Shown: piece by piece, positions 7,043 to 18,393 of the stretch
How positions within the stretch are numbered: the stretch's first letter is position 1
Layout: each line of letters begins with the position of its first letter
Assembly: GCA_017307285.1 (NCBI GenBank)
Contig: JAFKFI010000070.1
Location: 1-57,876 of the forward strand
Length of the DNA stretch: 57,876 nt
Direction: 5' to 3'
From: Alphaproteobacteria bacterium
GTDB lineage: Bacteria > Pseudomonadota > Alphaproteobacteria > Acetobacterales > Acetobacteraceae
The notes under the pieces: model-generated
Told to the model about the DNA's origin: nothing
Seen by the model: the letters and a program-made list of their open reading frames with translations, nothing else
Databases searched by the model: none
Position numbers and translations under genes: made by a program

Positions 7043-8836
7043 TCAGAGTGGTCCGAGCTTCCCGAGTTCCATCGCCTTGATCTGCAGGGCGAGATATTTC
7101 GAGTTGATACGGCATTGCGCCAGGCCACCGGCGATGAACCACAGGCCCTGTTGCGGCGTCCGCTTGAACATGTTGCTGAGCTCACCATCCGGGCCGATGC
7201 CCCAGACTGGGCCGATGCGTTCCACCATCTCGTCCCCGAGCGCGCGACGCACGAGCTCCATTTGCGGATAGTAGCCGGTCGCCAGGACGATCAAATCGGC
7301 CGGGACGGTTGATCCGTCCTTCAGCAGCGCACCATCGGCGCTGAATCGCTCTATGCGGTCGTACTGCAGAAGGCCGAGCTCGCCCTTGATCATGAGGGCC
7401 GAGCTGCCCGCGTCGAGATTGTAGCCGCCGCCACGCCGGAAATACTTCATCTGGTGGCCGGTCTCGTCCTCGCCGATATCGTACTTGAAACCGATCCCTT
7501 TGAGGCCCTCGATCATCTCCTTATCGAGCTCGGTCATCCGCTTTGTGACGGCCTTGTAGGCCTCGATTATCAGCGGAGGTGTCGAGGACGACACGATCAG
7601 GTCGCAATCCTCGAGCGGCCCCCCCTCATCCCAGATTGCCTCGTTGAGGCGGGCACTCGGATCGATCGACACGACCGTCGTGGAACCGCGCTGAATAAGT
7701 GTCGTGTTCACGCCGTGGCTGTGCAGATCGAGCGCGATATCGTTGGCGCTGCTCCCGGTGCCCACGATGAATGCGTTCTTGCCCTCCCAGCCCGCGCCGC
7801 TGTCGAAACCTTCGGAGTGGATGACCGATCCCTTGAAATCCTCCAGCCCCGGCAGATCCGGGATGGTGGGGTAGCTGCTCACACCGTTGGCAAACACGAG
7901 ATGCCGAGGACGCACGATGCGCTCGGTCCCGTCATCACGCTTCAGTCTTGCCGTCCAGACCTTGGCCGTCTCGTCCCACGTTCCCCCGACGAACTCCGTG
8001 CCGGTCCAGCAATTTATCTCCATAGCGTCGGCATAGAACTCGAACCAGTTCCCCAGCATGTCCTTCGGAATGTATTTCGGCCAGGTCGGCGGAAACTCCA
8101 TGTAGGGCAGATGATTCAGGTGAATCGAGTTGTGCAGCGCTAGAGAGTGGTAGCGCTTCCGCCAGCTATCGCCGATGCGCGGCCATTTCTCGACCACGAG
8201 CGTGTCGACGTCGAGCTGATTGAGACGCGCGGCAATCGAAAGGCCCGACTGGGCGCCGCCGATGACCAGAACCGTGGGTTCCCGATCCTCGTACGCGCTG
8301 GCTTTGCGGCGCATATCCGCCCAGTTGTCGCCCCCGAAGTTCCGCGAATAGGCGGCGCCGGTCGGCCGATTGGCGCCGATCTTTTCCTCGTGGCCATCCA
8401 GCGCCTCCAGCGTCGTCGAGAGAAGCCACGCTTTCATCGCTCCGCCAGAACCGTCTTCCGGGGAAAGCCGGATGATGCCCGCGCCCCGCCCATGCGCCAT
8501 CTTGAACTCGAAGATCGCTTCGATGCTGTCGATCCCAAGCCGCTTTACCCTGCGCGGTGGCTTGCGGCCTGCGGGCAGATGAAATCCATGCGCAGCGGTG
8601 CGCGCCTGCTCCGCCGCGAGGCGTGCCGCGACGTTCTCCCGGCCTTCGAGCGGTGTCAGGTGCCATGTGAAGGCCAGAACGTCTCGCCAGTGGCATCCCG
8701 AATGAAACAGCGTGCCGATCCGCGCCGCATCTCGGGAAACAAGCGCTGCCTCGAAGGCTGCGAGCCAGTCTTCGGCGGAATGCCGAGCCTCCTGCGCGGC
8801 TTGAAATTCAAGGTAGGACTGGTCGAAGTCGTTCAT
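7043..8836 (-). CDS. Flavin-containing monooxygenase with N-terminal NTF2/SnoaL-like domain
   Basis: Protein of 597 residues with start 8836, chosen for a GGAG site; in-frame ATGs at 8863 and 8896 are alternatives. Residues about 15-150 look like an NTF2/SnoaL-type cone domain (AAFEAALVSRDAARIGTLF... WRDVLAFTWHLTPLEGRE). After residue about 180 comes the FAD Rossmann motif VLVIGGAQSGLSIAARLNQL, an RYHSLALHNSIHLNHLPYM substrate-face segment, an FKGSVIHSEGF motif of the flavin monooxygenase type, a second NADPH Rossmann motif FIVGTGSSANDIALDL, and the late ATGYYPQ signature. Such enzymes use NADPH and oxygen to hydroxylate or do Baeyer-Villiger chemistry. The divergent MFS gene suggests an imported carbon source as substrate. 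Base composition differs from the housekeeping genes, hinting at an accessory origin. Confidence 0.85.
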   Translation of the reverse strand: MNDFDQSYLEFQAAQEARHSAEDWLAAFEAALVSRDAARIGTLFHSGCHWRDVLAFTWHLTPLEGRENVAARLAAEQARTAAHGFHLPAGRKPPRRVKRLGIDSIEAIFEFKMAHGRGAGIIRLSPEDGSGGAMKAWLLSTTLEALDGHEEKIGANRPTGAAYSRNFGGDNWADMRRKASAYEDREPTVLVIGGAQSGLSIAARLNQLDVDTLVVEKWPRIGDSWRKRYHSLALHNSIHLNHLPYMEFPPTWPKYIPKDMLGNWFEFYADAMEINCWTGTEFVGGTWDETAKVWTARLKRDDGTERIVRPRHLVFANGVSSYPTIPDLPGLEDFKGSVIHSEGFDSGAGWEGKNAFIVGTGSSANDIALDLHSHGVNTTLIQRGSTTVVSIDPSARLNEAIWDEGGPLEDCDLIVSSSTPPLIIEAYKAVTKRMTELDKEMIEGLKGIGFKYDIGEDETGHQMKYFRRGGGYNLDAGSSALMIKGELGLLQYDRIERFSADGALLKDGSTVPADLIVLATGYYPQMELVRRALGDEMVERIGPVWGIGPDGELSNMFKRTPQQGLWFIAGGLAQCRINSKYLALQIKAMELGKLGPL

Positions 8837-9070
8837 CTCTAGGCCGCTCCGCGTCATAGCCATTGGCTGAAGTTCTCTTGTGTCAGGCTCGATCATAGAG
8901 ACGCCACGGCCCATTGTCGCGTCGGTCGGGCCGCAGGTCCAGCGCGCACCTTTGGCTTTGCCGCATGTTCGGGGGTTGCCGCATCGTGCCATCCGGAACA
9001 ATCTTCGATCGTTCAAGAAAGCAGCCGCTCGTCGTCAGGGCGTTCGGCAAAGATGACGAGGGACGGAACG

Positions 9071-10408
9071 ATGTCCGCAATGACGCTGCCGAGCCCGATG
9101 GAGCGGGCCGTCTTCCGCAAGCTCACCTGGCGGATCGCGCCCATTCTGATGCTCAGCTACTTCGGCTGCTATCTCGATCGCGCAAATGTCGGGTTCGCGG
9201 CGCTGACGATGAACCGCGATCTCGGCCTTACGGCGACGACGTACGGATTTGGCGCCGGTATCTTCTACTTTGGCTACGCGTTGGTCGAGGTGCCGAGCAA
9301 CCTTATCCTCGCGCGGGTTGGGGCGCGCCGATGGCTCACGCGGATTATGGCGTCATGGGCGATTATCTCGGGTCTGACTGCTTTCGCATGGAACGATACG
9401 AGCTTCTTCGTCCTGCGTTTCCTGCTCGGCGTCGCCGAGGCGGGATTCGCGCCGGGCATCATCTACTATCTTGCGTGTTGGACACCGCGTCGCCAGCGCG
9501 GACGGATGGTAGCGCTCTCCCTGGTATCGGCGACACTGTCGGGCGCCATCGGCTCGCCGGTGTCAGCATGGATCATCAGTTCGTTCGGCGGGGTGGCGGG
9601 GCTGGCGAGCTGGCAATGGCTGTTCATGCTGGAGGCACTCCCGTCGCTGGTGATGGCTGTGGTCGTGTTCCTGTTTCTGCGCGACACGCCGGACGAGGCG
9701 CCTTGGCTTGAACCGGCGGAGCGCGATTGGCTCAACCGCGAGCTCGCGGCCGAACAAGCCGAGCAGCAGGCGCAGCACTCGTTCTCTGTCCTGTCGGCGT
9801 TGGTCGATCGACGGGTGCTCGGCTTCTGCCTCGTCTATTTCACGGTGAGCGCGGGCAGCGCCAGCCTTTCGTTCTGGGCGCCGCAAATCGTCAAGGGCTT
9901 CGGCGTCACGGTGCAGCAAGTCGGCTGGCTGCTGGCGGTGCCCAATCTATTGGCCGCGATTGGCATGGTGCTTTGGGCGCGTCATTCCGATCGAACCGGC
10001 GAGCGACGATTCCACGTCCTTTCATCAATGAGCATCACGGCGTTGGGTCTGCTCTGCGCCACGTTCCAGAATAACCCGCTGGTGGCGATGATCGGGATCA
10101 TGCTGGCGACATTCGGCACTTGGGCGACCGTTGGCGTATTCTGGACCCTCCCCACGAGCTTGCTTACCGGAGCAGCGGCTGCCGGCGCTGTTGCCCTCAT
10201 AAACTCGCTGGGCAATCTCGGCGGCTTCTTCGGTCCATCCATCGTCGGCTGGGTGAAGGACTTGTCCGGCGGTTCCTACGCGGTGGGAATGATCGTCGTC
10301 GCCGGAGGCTTGGTCGCCGGCGGCAGTCTCGCCGTACTGCTGGGGCGTTTCACCAGCCGCCACCACCTCGCGGAAACGCCGCAGGTTGCCGGCCGCGCCG
10401 CGGAGTGA
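9071..10408 (+). CDS. MFS transporter, anion:cation symporter (ACS) type
   Basis: Protein of 445 residues; start 9071 follows a GGGACGG site, with an alternative at 9053. Twelve membrane segments can be traced. The N-terminal half has LTWRIAPILMLSYFGCYLDRANVGFAAL, where the conserved YxDRxNVGFA block is diagnostic of the ACS family (tartrate, phthalate, hexuronate, 4-hydroxyphenylacetate carriers). A charged cytoplasmic loop (about residues 205-240) separates the halves. These carriers bring in organic anions with protons. It is divergent from the flavin monooxygenase (234 bases between starts), so the pair may form an uptake-and-oxidation unit. Confidence 0.85.
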   Translation: MSAMTLPSPMERAVFRKLTWRIAPILMLSYFGCYLDRANVGFAALTMNRDLGLTATTYGFGAGIFYFGYALVEVPSNLILARVGARRWLTRIMASWAIISGLTAFAWNDTSFFVLRFLLGVAEAGFAPGIIYYLACWTPRRQRGRMVALSLVSATLSGAIGSPVSAWIISSFGGVAGLASWQWLFMLEALPSLVMAVVVFLFLRDTPDEAPWLEPAERDWLNRELAAEQAEQQAQHSFSVLSALVDRRVLGFCLVYFTVSAGSASLSFWAPQIVKGFGVTVQQVGWLLAVPNLLAAIGMVLWARHSDRTGERRFHVLSSMSITALGLLCATFQNNPLVAMIGIMLATFGTWATVGVFWTLPTSLLTGAAAAGAVALINSLGNLGGFFGPSIVGWVKDLSGGSYAVGMIVVAGGLVAGGSLAVLLGRFTSRHHLAETPQVAGRAAE

Positions 10409-10462
10409 TTGCGGGGAGGCGAGTCTCCTTTTCCCGGCAAGGCACGCCTCGCCGCTCGCAAT
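10408..10462. terminator. Inverted repeat between converging genes
   Basis: ATTGC-GGGGAGGCG (10408-10421) pairs with CGCCTCGCCGCTCGCAAT (10445-10462) with few mismatches. It lies between the converging MFS and odhB genes and could act as a bidirectional terminator, although the T-runs are weak. Confidence 0.5.
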
Positions 10463-10496
10463 TATTGGGTACCGGCGCCGCCGGGCTCGACCTGGT

Positions 10497-11807
10497 TCAC
10501 AGGTCGAGCAGAAGCCGCCGCGGGTCCTCGATGCCCTCCTTGACACGCACGAGGAAGGACACCGCCTCGCGTCCGTCCACGATGCGATGATCGTAGCTGA
10601 CGGCGAGATACATCATCGGCCGCGCCTCGATCTTGCCGCCAACAACCATCGGGCGCTCCTGGATCTTGTGCATCCCGAGGATCGCCGATTGCGGCGGGTT
10701 GAGGATCGGCGTCGACATCAGCGACCCGTAGATGCCGCCATTGGTGATGCTGAAGCTGCCGCCGGCGAGTTCGTCGAGCCTGAGCTGGCCGTCGCGCGCG
10801 CGGCGGCCGAAATCGGCGATGGCGGCCTCGATTTCGGCGAACCCCATGCGGTCGGCGTCCCGGATCACCGGCACAACGAGGCCGTTCGCGCCGCCCACCG
10901 CGATGCCCATATGGACATAGTTCTTGTAGACGATCTCGTCGCCGTCGATTTCGGCGTTGACGGCGGGGAACTCCTTCAGTCCCGCGACGCAGGCCTTGAC
11001 GAAGAACGACATGAAGCCGAGGCGCACGCCCTTGTGCTTCTTCTCGAACGCGTCGCGATACTCCGAGCGCAGCGCCATCACCGCGCTCATGTCCACCTCG
11101 TTGAAGGTGGTGAGCATCGCCGCGGTGTTCTGTGCCTCCTTCAGCCGTGCCGCGATGGTGCGGCGCAGCCGGGTCATCTTCACGCGCTCCTCGCCCGGCT
11201 CCTCGACCCTCGCCGGCCGCACGGGAGCGGGCGCGGGAGCAGGCGCCGGACGGCTGAGGAAGGCGAGCACGTCGCCCTTGGTGATGCGCCCGTCCTTGCC
11301 GCTGCCGGCGCCAATCCGGGCGGGCTCGACACCGCGCTCCGCCATGATCTTGGCCGCCGAGGGGAACGGCAGCGGTGCCGATGCCTGCGCCGCCACATCG
11401 GCCGGGGGCGTCGCTGGCCGGGACACAGGGCCGCGCGGCGTCGGCGGCGGATTGACCCCAGCGGGGATGCGCGCCGGTGCCGCCTCGGCCGACGCGACCT
11501 CGACCGGCTTGGCGGGCGACGACGCGGAGGCCGGGGTGGCCGGCTTCGCGGCGGGTGCGGGTGCGGCCTGTCCGGCCTCGATGGTGCCGAGCAGCGCGCC
11601 GACCTCTACCTCGTCGCCTTCAGCGGCGCTGATCGCGCCCATGACGCCGGCGGTGGGTGCGTTCACCTCGACCGTCACCTTGTCGGTTTCGAGCTCCACC
11701 AGCGGCTCGTCGGCGGCCACGGCCTCGCCCGGCTGCTTCATCCAGCGCGCCACCGTCGCCGTGGTCACGCTCTCGCCCAGGCTGGGCACCTTGATCTCGG
11801 TCGCCAT
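10497..11807 (-). CDS. odhB: 2-oxoglutarate dehydrogenase E2 (dihydrolipoamide succinyltransferase)
   Basis: Protein of 436 residues. E2 transfers the succinyl group to CoA and forms the core of the 2-oxoglutarate dehydrogenase complex. Domains in order: a single lipoyl domain with the lipoylated Lys in [16 protein letters not shown] (about residue 43), a long Ala/Pro linker, a peripheral-subunit-binding domain ([14 protein letters not shown]... [13 protein letters not shown], about residues 150-190), a second Ala/Pro linker, and the catalytic domain ending with [16 protein letters not shown] containing the active-site HxxxD. It follows sucA by 25 bases. No lpd gene follows. Confidence 0.95.
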   Translation of the reverse strand: MATEIKVPSLGESVTTATVARWMKQPGEAVAADEPLVELETDKVTVEVNAPTAGVMGAISAAEGDEVEVGALLGTIEAGQAAPAPAAKPATPASASSPAKPVEVASAEAAPARIPAGVNPPPTPRGPVSRPATPPADVAAQASAPLPFPSAAKIMAERGVEPARIGAGSGKDGRITKGDVLAFLSRPAPAPAPAPVRPARVEEPGEERVKMTRLRRTIAARLKEAQNTAAMLTTFNEVDMSAVMALRSEYRDAFEKKHKGVRLGFMSFFVKACVAGLKEFPAVNAEIDGDEIVYKNYVHMGIAVGGANGLVVPVIRDADRMGFAEIEAAIADFGRRARDGQLRLDELAGGSFSITNGGIYGSLMSTPILNPPQSAILGMHKIQERPMVVGGKIEARPMMYLAVSYDHRIVDGREAVSFLVRVKEGIEDPRRLLLDL

Positions 11808-11832
11808 CGCTTTTTTGCTCTCCGCCGTTCCG

Positions 11833-14721
11833 TCAGACGCCGAGTGCGGCGTTCACGAGTGCAGCCTGCTCGGCCGCATGAGTCTTGGCCAGCCCCGTCG
11901 CCGGGCTCGCCGCCTCCGCGCGGCCGACATACTCGGGCCGCTTCGCCTTGATCTCCAGCCCGGCCAACACCTTCTCGATGCGCCGATCCACGAAGGTCCA
12001 GGCGCCCATGTTCTCGGGCTCCTCCTGGCACCACACCAGATCCGCGTTGCGATACGGTGCAAGTTCCCGTGTCAGCGTCTTGCTCGGGAACGGGAACAGC
12101 TGCTCGACGCGCAGGACCGCCACGTCCTTCGCTCCCACTTCCCGGCGCCGCGTCAACAGGTCGTAGTAGACCTTGCCCGTGCATAGCACGACGCGGCGGA
12201 CCTGCTCGGGCGGCGCGATCGGGTCGATCTCGGGAATGACGAAGCGGAACGTGCTGCCCTCGGCCATGTCGCTGAGCGGCGAGACGGCCAGCTTGTGGCG
12301 CAGCAGCGATTTCGGCGTCATCAGCACCAACGGCTTGCGGAAATTCCGCTTCAGCTGCCGCCGTAGCTTATGAAAATAGTTCGCCGGCGTGGTGAGATTG
12401 CACACCGCCATGTTGCGCTCGGCGCAGAGCTGCAAGTAGCGCTCCAGCCGCGCCGAGGAGTGCTCCGGCCCCTGCCCCTCATAGCCATGCGGCAACAACA
12501 GTGTGAGTCCCGACATGCGCAACCACTTGGTCTCGCCGCTAGCAAGGAACTGGTCGATGATGACCTGCGCGCCGTTGGCGAAATCGCCGAACTGAGCCTC
12601 CCACAGAACCAGCGTCTGCGGGTCGGCCACCGAGTAGCCATACTCGAAGCCGAGCACGCCCTGCTCCGACAGCAGCGAGTTATAGATGTCGATGCGCGCC
12701 TGGCCGGGTGCGATGTTGTTGAGCGGCACGTATTCGTTCTGATTGGTCTGGTCGATCAGCACGGCGTGGCGCTGGCTGAACGTGCCGCGCTGCACGTCCT
12801 CGCCGGACAGCCGCACGCGATGGCCCTCGAGCAGCAACGAGCCGAAGCCCAACGCCTCGCCGGTCGCCCAGTCGATCCCCTCGCCGCTCTCGAACATCGC
12901 CCGCTTGGCGTCGAGCTGGCGAACGATCTTGGAGTTGAGGTCGAACCCCTCGGGCACCGTGGCGAGCGCCGCGCCGATCTGCTTCAGCACCGAGGCCGGA
13001 ACCGCCGTGTCCTCCTCGGAGAACTCGGTCTGCTGGTCGGCCTCCTTCATGCCGGTCCAGTGGCCCTCCAGCCAATCCGCCTTGTTCGGCTTGTACGCCT
13101 GCGCCGCCTGATAGGCCGCCTCCAGTCGGGCGTTGACCTCGTCGAGCATCGCTTTGGACCGCTCCGCCGGCACGCTGCCCTCGGCCGCGAGACGTTCGGC
13201 GTAGAGCGCGCGCGTGGTCTTCTGCTTCTGGATGGCGCGATACATGAGCGGCTGCGTGAAGGCCGGCTCGTCGGTCTCGTTGTGCCCGTGACGCCGGTAG
13301 CAGACGATATCGAGCACGATGTCGGTGCCGAATATCATGCGGAACTCGGCCGCCATGCGGGCCGCGAAGATCACCGCCTCGGGGTTGTCGCCGTTGACGT
13401 GCAGGATCGGCGCCTGGATCGACTTCGCCACATCCGTGCAATAGAGGCCGGAATAGGCGTGCGCCGGGACGGTGGTGAAGCCGATCTGGTTGTTCACCAC
13501 GACATGCACCGTCCCGCCGGTGCGATAACCGATCAGCTGGCTCATCGCCAGGGTCTCGTACACCAGCCCCTGGCCCGCGAAGGCGGCGTCGCCATGCATC
13601 AGCAGCGCCATCACCGAGCGGCGCTCCTTGGTGTCGCCCGCCTTGTCCTGCCGCGCGCGCACCTTGCCGACCACCACCGGGTCCACCGCTTCGAGATGCG
13701 ACGGGTTGGGCTGCAACGAGAGATGGATTTTGCGGCCGGCGATCTCGACGTCGGTGGAGGTGCCGAGATGGTATTTCACGTCGCCCGAACCCTGCACGTC
13801 GTCCGGCTTGAAGCTGGCGCCGCCGAATTCGCTGAACACCGCCGTCAGCGGCTTCTTGACGATATTGACCAGCGTGTTGAGCCGGCCGCGATGCGGCATT
13901 CCGATGGCGACCTCGTTCACCCCACCTTCCACCGCGGCGCCAATGATCGCGTGCAGCGCCGGAATGGTGATCTCGCCGCCCTCCAGCCCGAACCGCTTCG
14001 TCGTGACGTAGCGGCGCTGGCAGAACATCTCGAATGCCTCGGCCTCGGTGAGCTGTCGCAGGATGGCTTCCTGCTCCACCGCGCCGAACTCGCTGCGCCA
14101 GGGCGCGCCCTCCACCTTGCGCTGAATCCAGGCCTTCTGGTCGGGGTCCTGGATGTGCATGAACTCGACGCCGAGCGGGCCGCAATAGCTCTCGCGCAGG
14201 ATCGACAGGATCTCCCGCGCCGTTGCCGTCTCGCGGCCGAGCACGTTGTCGATGAAGATCGGCCGGTCCATGTCGGCTTCGGTGAAGCCGTAAGTCGCCG
14301 GGTCGAGCTCGGGATGCGGTTTCGGCACCTGGAGCCCGAGCGGATCGAGCTTGGCCTCGAGATGACCGCGCACCCGATAGACGCGCACCAGCATCAGCGC
14401 GCGGATGGAATCGCGGATCGCGGCGTGCGCCTGCTCGAGCGGCACAGCCGCCGCCTCTGCGGGAGCCGCCCGGGGCGGCTGGCCGCCGTCGACCACCCGA
14501 GGCGCCTTCGCGCCGCCGTCAACGCCGAAATGGCGCGGTGCCCAGGAGGCGCCGACGGCGTCGGTCAGCACCGCACGGGATTCGTCGTTGAGCGCCGAGA
14601 ACAGTTCTCCGAAGCTTTCGTCGACCGAGGCAGGATCGGCCACCCACCGCGCGTACATGTCGGCGATGAACGCCGCGTTCGCGCCGTTGAACGCGGTGGC
14701 CAGGATGTCGACGCCTGCCAT
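11833..14721 (-). CDS. sucA: 2-oxoglutarate dehydrogenase E1
   Basis: Protein of 962 residues, the normal E1 length. It decarboxylates 2-oxoglutarate with thiamine diphosphate and passes the succinyl group to the E2 lipoyl arm. The N-terminal region has the [20 protein letters not shown] helix involved in E2 contact. Further on are [10 protein letters not shown], the [10 protein letters not shown] loop, and the ThDP/Mg motif GDNPEAV...[16 protein letters not shown]. The C-terminal part has [20 protein letters not shown]. It lies between sucD and odhB in the TCA operon, with 131 non-coding bases on the sucD side. Confidence 0.97.
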   Translation of the reverse strand: MAGVDILATAFNGANAAFIADMYARWVADPASVDESFGELFSALNDESRAVLTDAVGASWAPRHFGVDGGAKAPRVVDGGQPPRAAPAEAAAVPLEQAHAAIRDSIRALMLVRVYRVRGHLEAKLDPLGLQVPKPHPELDPATYGFTEADMDRPIFIDNVLGRETATAREILSILRESYCGPLGVEFMHIQDPDQKAWIQRKVEGAPWRSEFGAVEQEAILRQLTEAEAFEMFCQRRYVTTKRFGLEGGEITIPALHAIIGAAVEGGVNEVAIGMPHRGRLNTLVNIVKKPLTAVFSEFGGASFKPDDVQGSGDVKYHLGTSTDVEIAGRKIHLSLQPNPSHLEAVDPVVVGKVRARQDKAGDTKERRSVMALLMHGDAAFAGQGLVYETLAMSQLIGYRTGGTVHVVVNNQIGFTTVPAHAYSGLYCTDVAKSIQAPILHVNGDNPEAVIFAARMAAEFRMIFGTDIVLDIVCYRRHGHNETDEPAFTQPLMYRAIQKQKTTRALYAERLAAEGSVPAERSKAMLDEVNARLEAAYQAAQAYKPNKADWLEGHWTGMKEADQQTEFSEEDTAVPASVLKQIGAALATVPEGFDLNSKIVRQLDAKRAMFESGEGIDWATGEALGFGSLLLEGHRVRLSGEDVQRGTFSQRHAVLIDQTNQNEYVPLNNIAPGQARIDIYNSLLSEQGVLGFEYGYSVADPQTLVLWEAQFGDFANGAQVIIDQFLASGETKWLRMSGLTLLLPHGYEGQGPEHSSARLERYLQLCAERNMAVCNLTTPANYFHKLRRQLKRNFRKPLVLMTPKSLLRHKLAVSPLSDMAEGSTFRFVIPEIDPIAPPEQVRRVVLCTGKVYYDLLTRRREVGAKDVAVLRVEQLFPFPSKTLTRELAPYRNADLVWCQEEPENMGAWTFVDRRIEKVLAGLEIKAKRPEYVGRAEAASPATGLAKTHAAEQAALVNAALGV

Positions 14722-14852
14722 TCTCTACCTCTCCTCGATGTCGGACGGGCCGCCCCTTGCAACGGCCGGGCTCAGATAGGCGTTGTCGCACGGAGCCGTG
14801 AGCACTTGATGAAGCCCGCAGGGTTGTCCGGGGCGCATACCCGCGGGGTAGC

Positions 14853-15728
14853 TTACCCCTGCAACACTTTCACCATCGTGCTGCCGAGGGCCGCCGGGCT
14901 GTCGGCGACATGAACGCCGGCGGAGCGCATCGCCTCCATCTTCGCCGCGGCGGTATCGCGGCCACCGCTGATCACCGCGCCGGCATGGCCCATCCGACGG
15001 CCGGGCGGGGCGGTCGCCCCGGCGATGAAGGCGACCGTCGGCTTCTTCACCTTGTTGCGCGCCAGGAATTCGGCCGCGTCGATCTCGCTCTGCCCGCCGA
15101 TCTCGCCGATCAGGATGATCTGCTTGGTCTCCGGGTCGGCAAGGAACATCTCCAGCACCTCGATGAAATCCGTCCCCTTCACCGGGTCGCCGCCGATCCC
15201 CACGCAGGAACTCTGCCCTAATCCCGCCGCCGTGGTCTGCGCCACGGCCTCGTAAGTCAGGGTGCCCGAGCGCGACACAATCCCCACCGTGCCGCGCCGG
15301 TGGATGTGGCCTGGCATGATGCCGATCTTGCAGGCGTCCGGGGTGATGACGCCAGGGCAGTTCGGCCCGATCAGCCGCGATCCGGTGCCGTCCAGCGCTC
15401 GCTTGACGCGCACCATGTCGAGCACCGGGATGCCCTCGGTGATGCAGATGATGAGTGGCAGCCCGGCGTCGATCGCTTCCAGGATCGCGTCGGCCGCGAA
15501 GGGCGGCGGCACGTAGATGCCGCTCGCCGTGGCACCGGTCTCCCGCACCGCCTCGCGCACCGTGTCGAACACCGGCAGGTCGAGATGCCGGGTGCCGCCC
15601 TTGCCCGGCGTGACGCCGCCCATGAGCTTCGTGCCGTAGGCGATCGCCTGCTCCGAATGGAAGGTGCCCTGCGCGCCAGTGAAGCCCTGGGTGATGACGC
15701 GGGTGCTGGCGTCGACGAGAACGGCCAT
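14853..15728 (-). CDS. sucD: Succinyl-CoA ligase alpha subunit
   Basis: Protein of 291 residues; the ATG at 15728 gives the conserved N-terminus [20 protein letters not shown], one base after the sucC stop. The alpha subunit carries the CoA site and the phosphohistidine. The His is in [10 protein letters not shown] near residue 245, and the second power-helix region [16 protein letters not shown] is present. With sucC it interconverts succinyl-CoA and succinate with ATP or GTP formation. Confidence 0.97.
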   Translation of the reverse strand: MAVLVDASTRVITQGFTGAQGTFHSEQAIAYGTKLMGGVTPGKGGTRHLDLPVFDTVREAVRETGATASGIYVPPPFAADAILEAIDAGLPLIICITEGIPVLDMVRVKRALDGTGSRLIGPNCPGVITPDACKIGIMPGHIHRRGTVGIVSRSGTLTYEAVAQTTAAGLGQSSCVGIGGDPVKGTDFIEVLEMFLADPETKQIILIGEIGGQSEIDAAEFLARNKVKKPTVAFIAGATAPPGRRMGHAGAVISGGRDTAAAKMEAMRSAGVHVADSPAALGSTMVKVLQG

Positions 15729-15729
15729 G

Positions 15730-16926
15730 TCAGGCGGCCTCCTGTACGGCCTTGACCACCTTCCGCGCGGCATCGGCGAGGTTGTCGGCGCTGATGATCG
15801 GCAGGCCCGACTTCGCCATGATCTCCTTGCCAAGCTCGACGTTGGTGCCCTCCAGGCGCACCACCAGCGGTACCCCGAGCGACACCTCGCGCGCCGCCGC
15901 CACCACGCCCTCGGCGATCACGTCGCAGCGCATGATGCCGCCGAAGATGTTGACCAGAATGCCCTCGACATTGGGATCCGACAGGATGATCTTGAAAGCG
16001 GCCGTCACCCGCTCCTTGGTCGCCCCGCCGCCGACATCGAGGAAATTGGCCGGCGCCGCGCCATACAGCTTGATGATGTCCATTGTTGCCATCGCCAGCC
16101 CGGCGCCGTTGACCATGCAGCCGATGGTGCCGTCCAGCGTCACGTAATTCAACGCGTGCTTGGCGGCCTCCAGCTCCTTCGGGTCCTCCTCCGACTCGTC
16201 GCGCAGCTTCTCCAGCTTGGGATGGCGGTAGAGCGCGTTGTCGTCGAAGTTCACCTTGGCATCGAGCGCCACCACCTCGCCCGCCGCCGTCACCACCAGC
16301 GGGTTGATCTCGATGACCGCGGCGTCGAGTGCCACGAACGCTTCGTACAGCGCGAGCACGAAACGGGTGAACACGCCGACCTGCTTGCCGACAAGCCCGA
16401 GTTGGTCGGCAAGCACGCGGGCGTGAAACGGAGACACGCCCGAGGCGGGATCGACTGCGGCCCGCAGAATCTTCTTGTCATCGCGCGCCGCGACGTCCTC
16501 GATCTCCACGCCGCCCTCGGTCGAGGCGACGATGGTGATGCGCGATGTCGCACGGTCCACCAGCAGCGAAAGATAGAGCTCGCGTGCGATGTCGCAGCCG
16601 GCTTCGACATAGACCCGGTTCACTTTGCGTCCCGCCGCCCCGGTCTGCTTGGTGATCAGCGTGTGCCCGAGCATCGCCTCGGCCGTCGCCCGAGCCTCCT
16701 CCGGCGACTTCGCCAGCCGCACGCCGCCCTTGCCGGCGGGATCGTCGGCGAAATGGCCTGCACCGCGACCGCCGGCGTGGATCTGCGACTTCACCACGGT
16801 AATTGGGCCGGGCAGCTTGCGCGCCGCCGCCTCGGCCTCCTCGGGGGTCCACGCGACATATCCGTCGAGCACCGCGACCCCGTACTTCTTGAGCAGCTCC
16901 TTGGCCTGGTACTCGTGGATGTTCAT
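15730..16926 (-). CDS. sucC: Succinyl-CoA ligase beta subunit
   Basis: Protein of 398 residues, standard length. [17 protein letters not shown] opens the ATP-grasp domain; [16 protein letters not shown] is the nucleotide-binding glycine-rich loop, EINPLVVT holds the metal-binding Glu/Asn, and the C-terminal ligase domain has [16 protein letters not shown]. It lies 46 bases after the small coiled-coil gene and 1 base before sucD. Confidence 0.97.
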   Translation of the reverse strand: MNIHEYQAKELLKKYGVAVLDGYVAWTPEEAEAAARKLPGPITVVKSQIHAGGRGAGHFADDPAGKGGVRLAKSPEEARATAEAMLGHTLITKQTGAAGRKVNRVYVEAGCDIARELYLSLLVDRATSRITIVASTEGGVEIEDVAARDDKKILRAAVDPASGVSPFHARVLADQLGLVGKQVGVFTRFVLALYEAFVALDAAVIEINPLVVTAAGEVVALDAKVNFDDNALYRHPKLEKLRDESEEDPKELEAAKHALNYVTLDGTIGCMVNGAGLAMATMDIIKLYGAAPANFLDVGGGATKERVTAAFKIILSDPNVEGILVNIFGGIMRCDVIAEGVVAAAREVSLGVPLVVRLEGTNVELGKEIMAKSGLPIISADNLADAARKVVKAVQEAA

Positions 16927-16972
16927 GGCATCATGGCCCTTCCACCCGCCGGACCAGGCCCGAAGCTGGCTG

Positions 16973-17197
16973 TCACGGCATCTTTTCCTCGAGTGCCCGC
17001 ACCCGATTGCCGAGCCGACTGTGCTGCCCGTGTATGGCGCGCACCTCCGTGAGCAGGGCGGTCAGGGTAGCGACTTGTCGTAAGACGATCGCGGTCAGCC
17101 CGTTGAGGTCTTCGCGCAATGTGGCGACGTCGTTGATCAGGCGCGCGAACTGGTGCCCGATGAAGCCAAGATCGGGCCGTTCGGGCGTGTCGCTCAT
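16973..17197 (-). CDS. Small coiled-coil protein between mdh and sucC
   Basis: Protein of 74 residues, starting one base after the mdh stop, so it is certainly within the TCA operon. [20 protein letters not shown] is followed by a helix with heptad leucines/valines ([32 protein letters not shown]) and ends [14 protein letters not shown]. No catalytic motif. It resembles the 82-residue protein encoded at 3983-4231 in spacing, the LRED block and the charged C-terminus. An accessory or scaffold role is possible but unproven. Confidence 0.75.
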   Translation of the reverse strand: MSDTPERPDLGFIGHQFARLINDVATLREDLNGLTAIVLRQVATLTALLTEVRAIHGQHSRLGNRVRALEEKMP

Positions 17198-17198
17198 C

Positions 17199-18161
<963 letters not shown>

Positions 18162-18318
18162 TTACGGGCGAAGTGCGACGCAGTGCGGCCCGCCAGGCGT
18201 CCGGCCGCCCGGAAGGCGTTCGTAGCTAGCGCAGTTGTCCTATAGCGGCAAGCCGGGCCAAAGCACGCCCCTGCGATCCGATGCCCCGGTTAGCCGAGGG
18301 GTGATCGTCAATTTTAGC

Positions 18319-18348
18319 TTTACACACCACAGGACTGTGATGGACAAT
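18319..18348 (+). promoter_or_regulatory. Candidate promoter for sfnG
   Basis: TTTACA (18319-18324), an 18-base spacer and GACAAT (18343-18348) lie 45 bases upstream of the chosen sfnG start, in the most AT-rich part of the mdh-sfnG intergenic region. A clear sigma-54 (GG-N10-GC) site, used for sfnG in Pseudomonas, is not evident. Confidence 0.3.
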
Positions 18349-18393
18349 GTTCCACATCCCATCCACCCAAATCACCCGCCCCGGAGCCGACAC

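Noticed and set aside
12370-14913. Open frame of 847 codons on the plus strand opposite sucA
   Set aside because: It is the antisense shadow of a highly conserved gene; its translation is rich in Arg, His and Val without family motifs, as high-GC shadows are.
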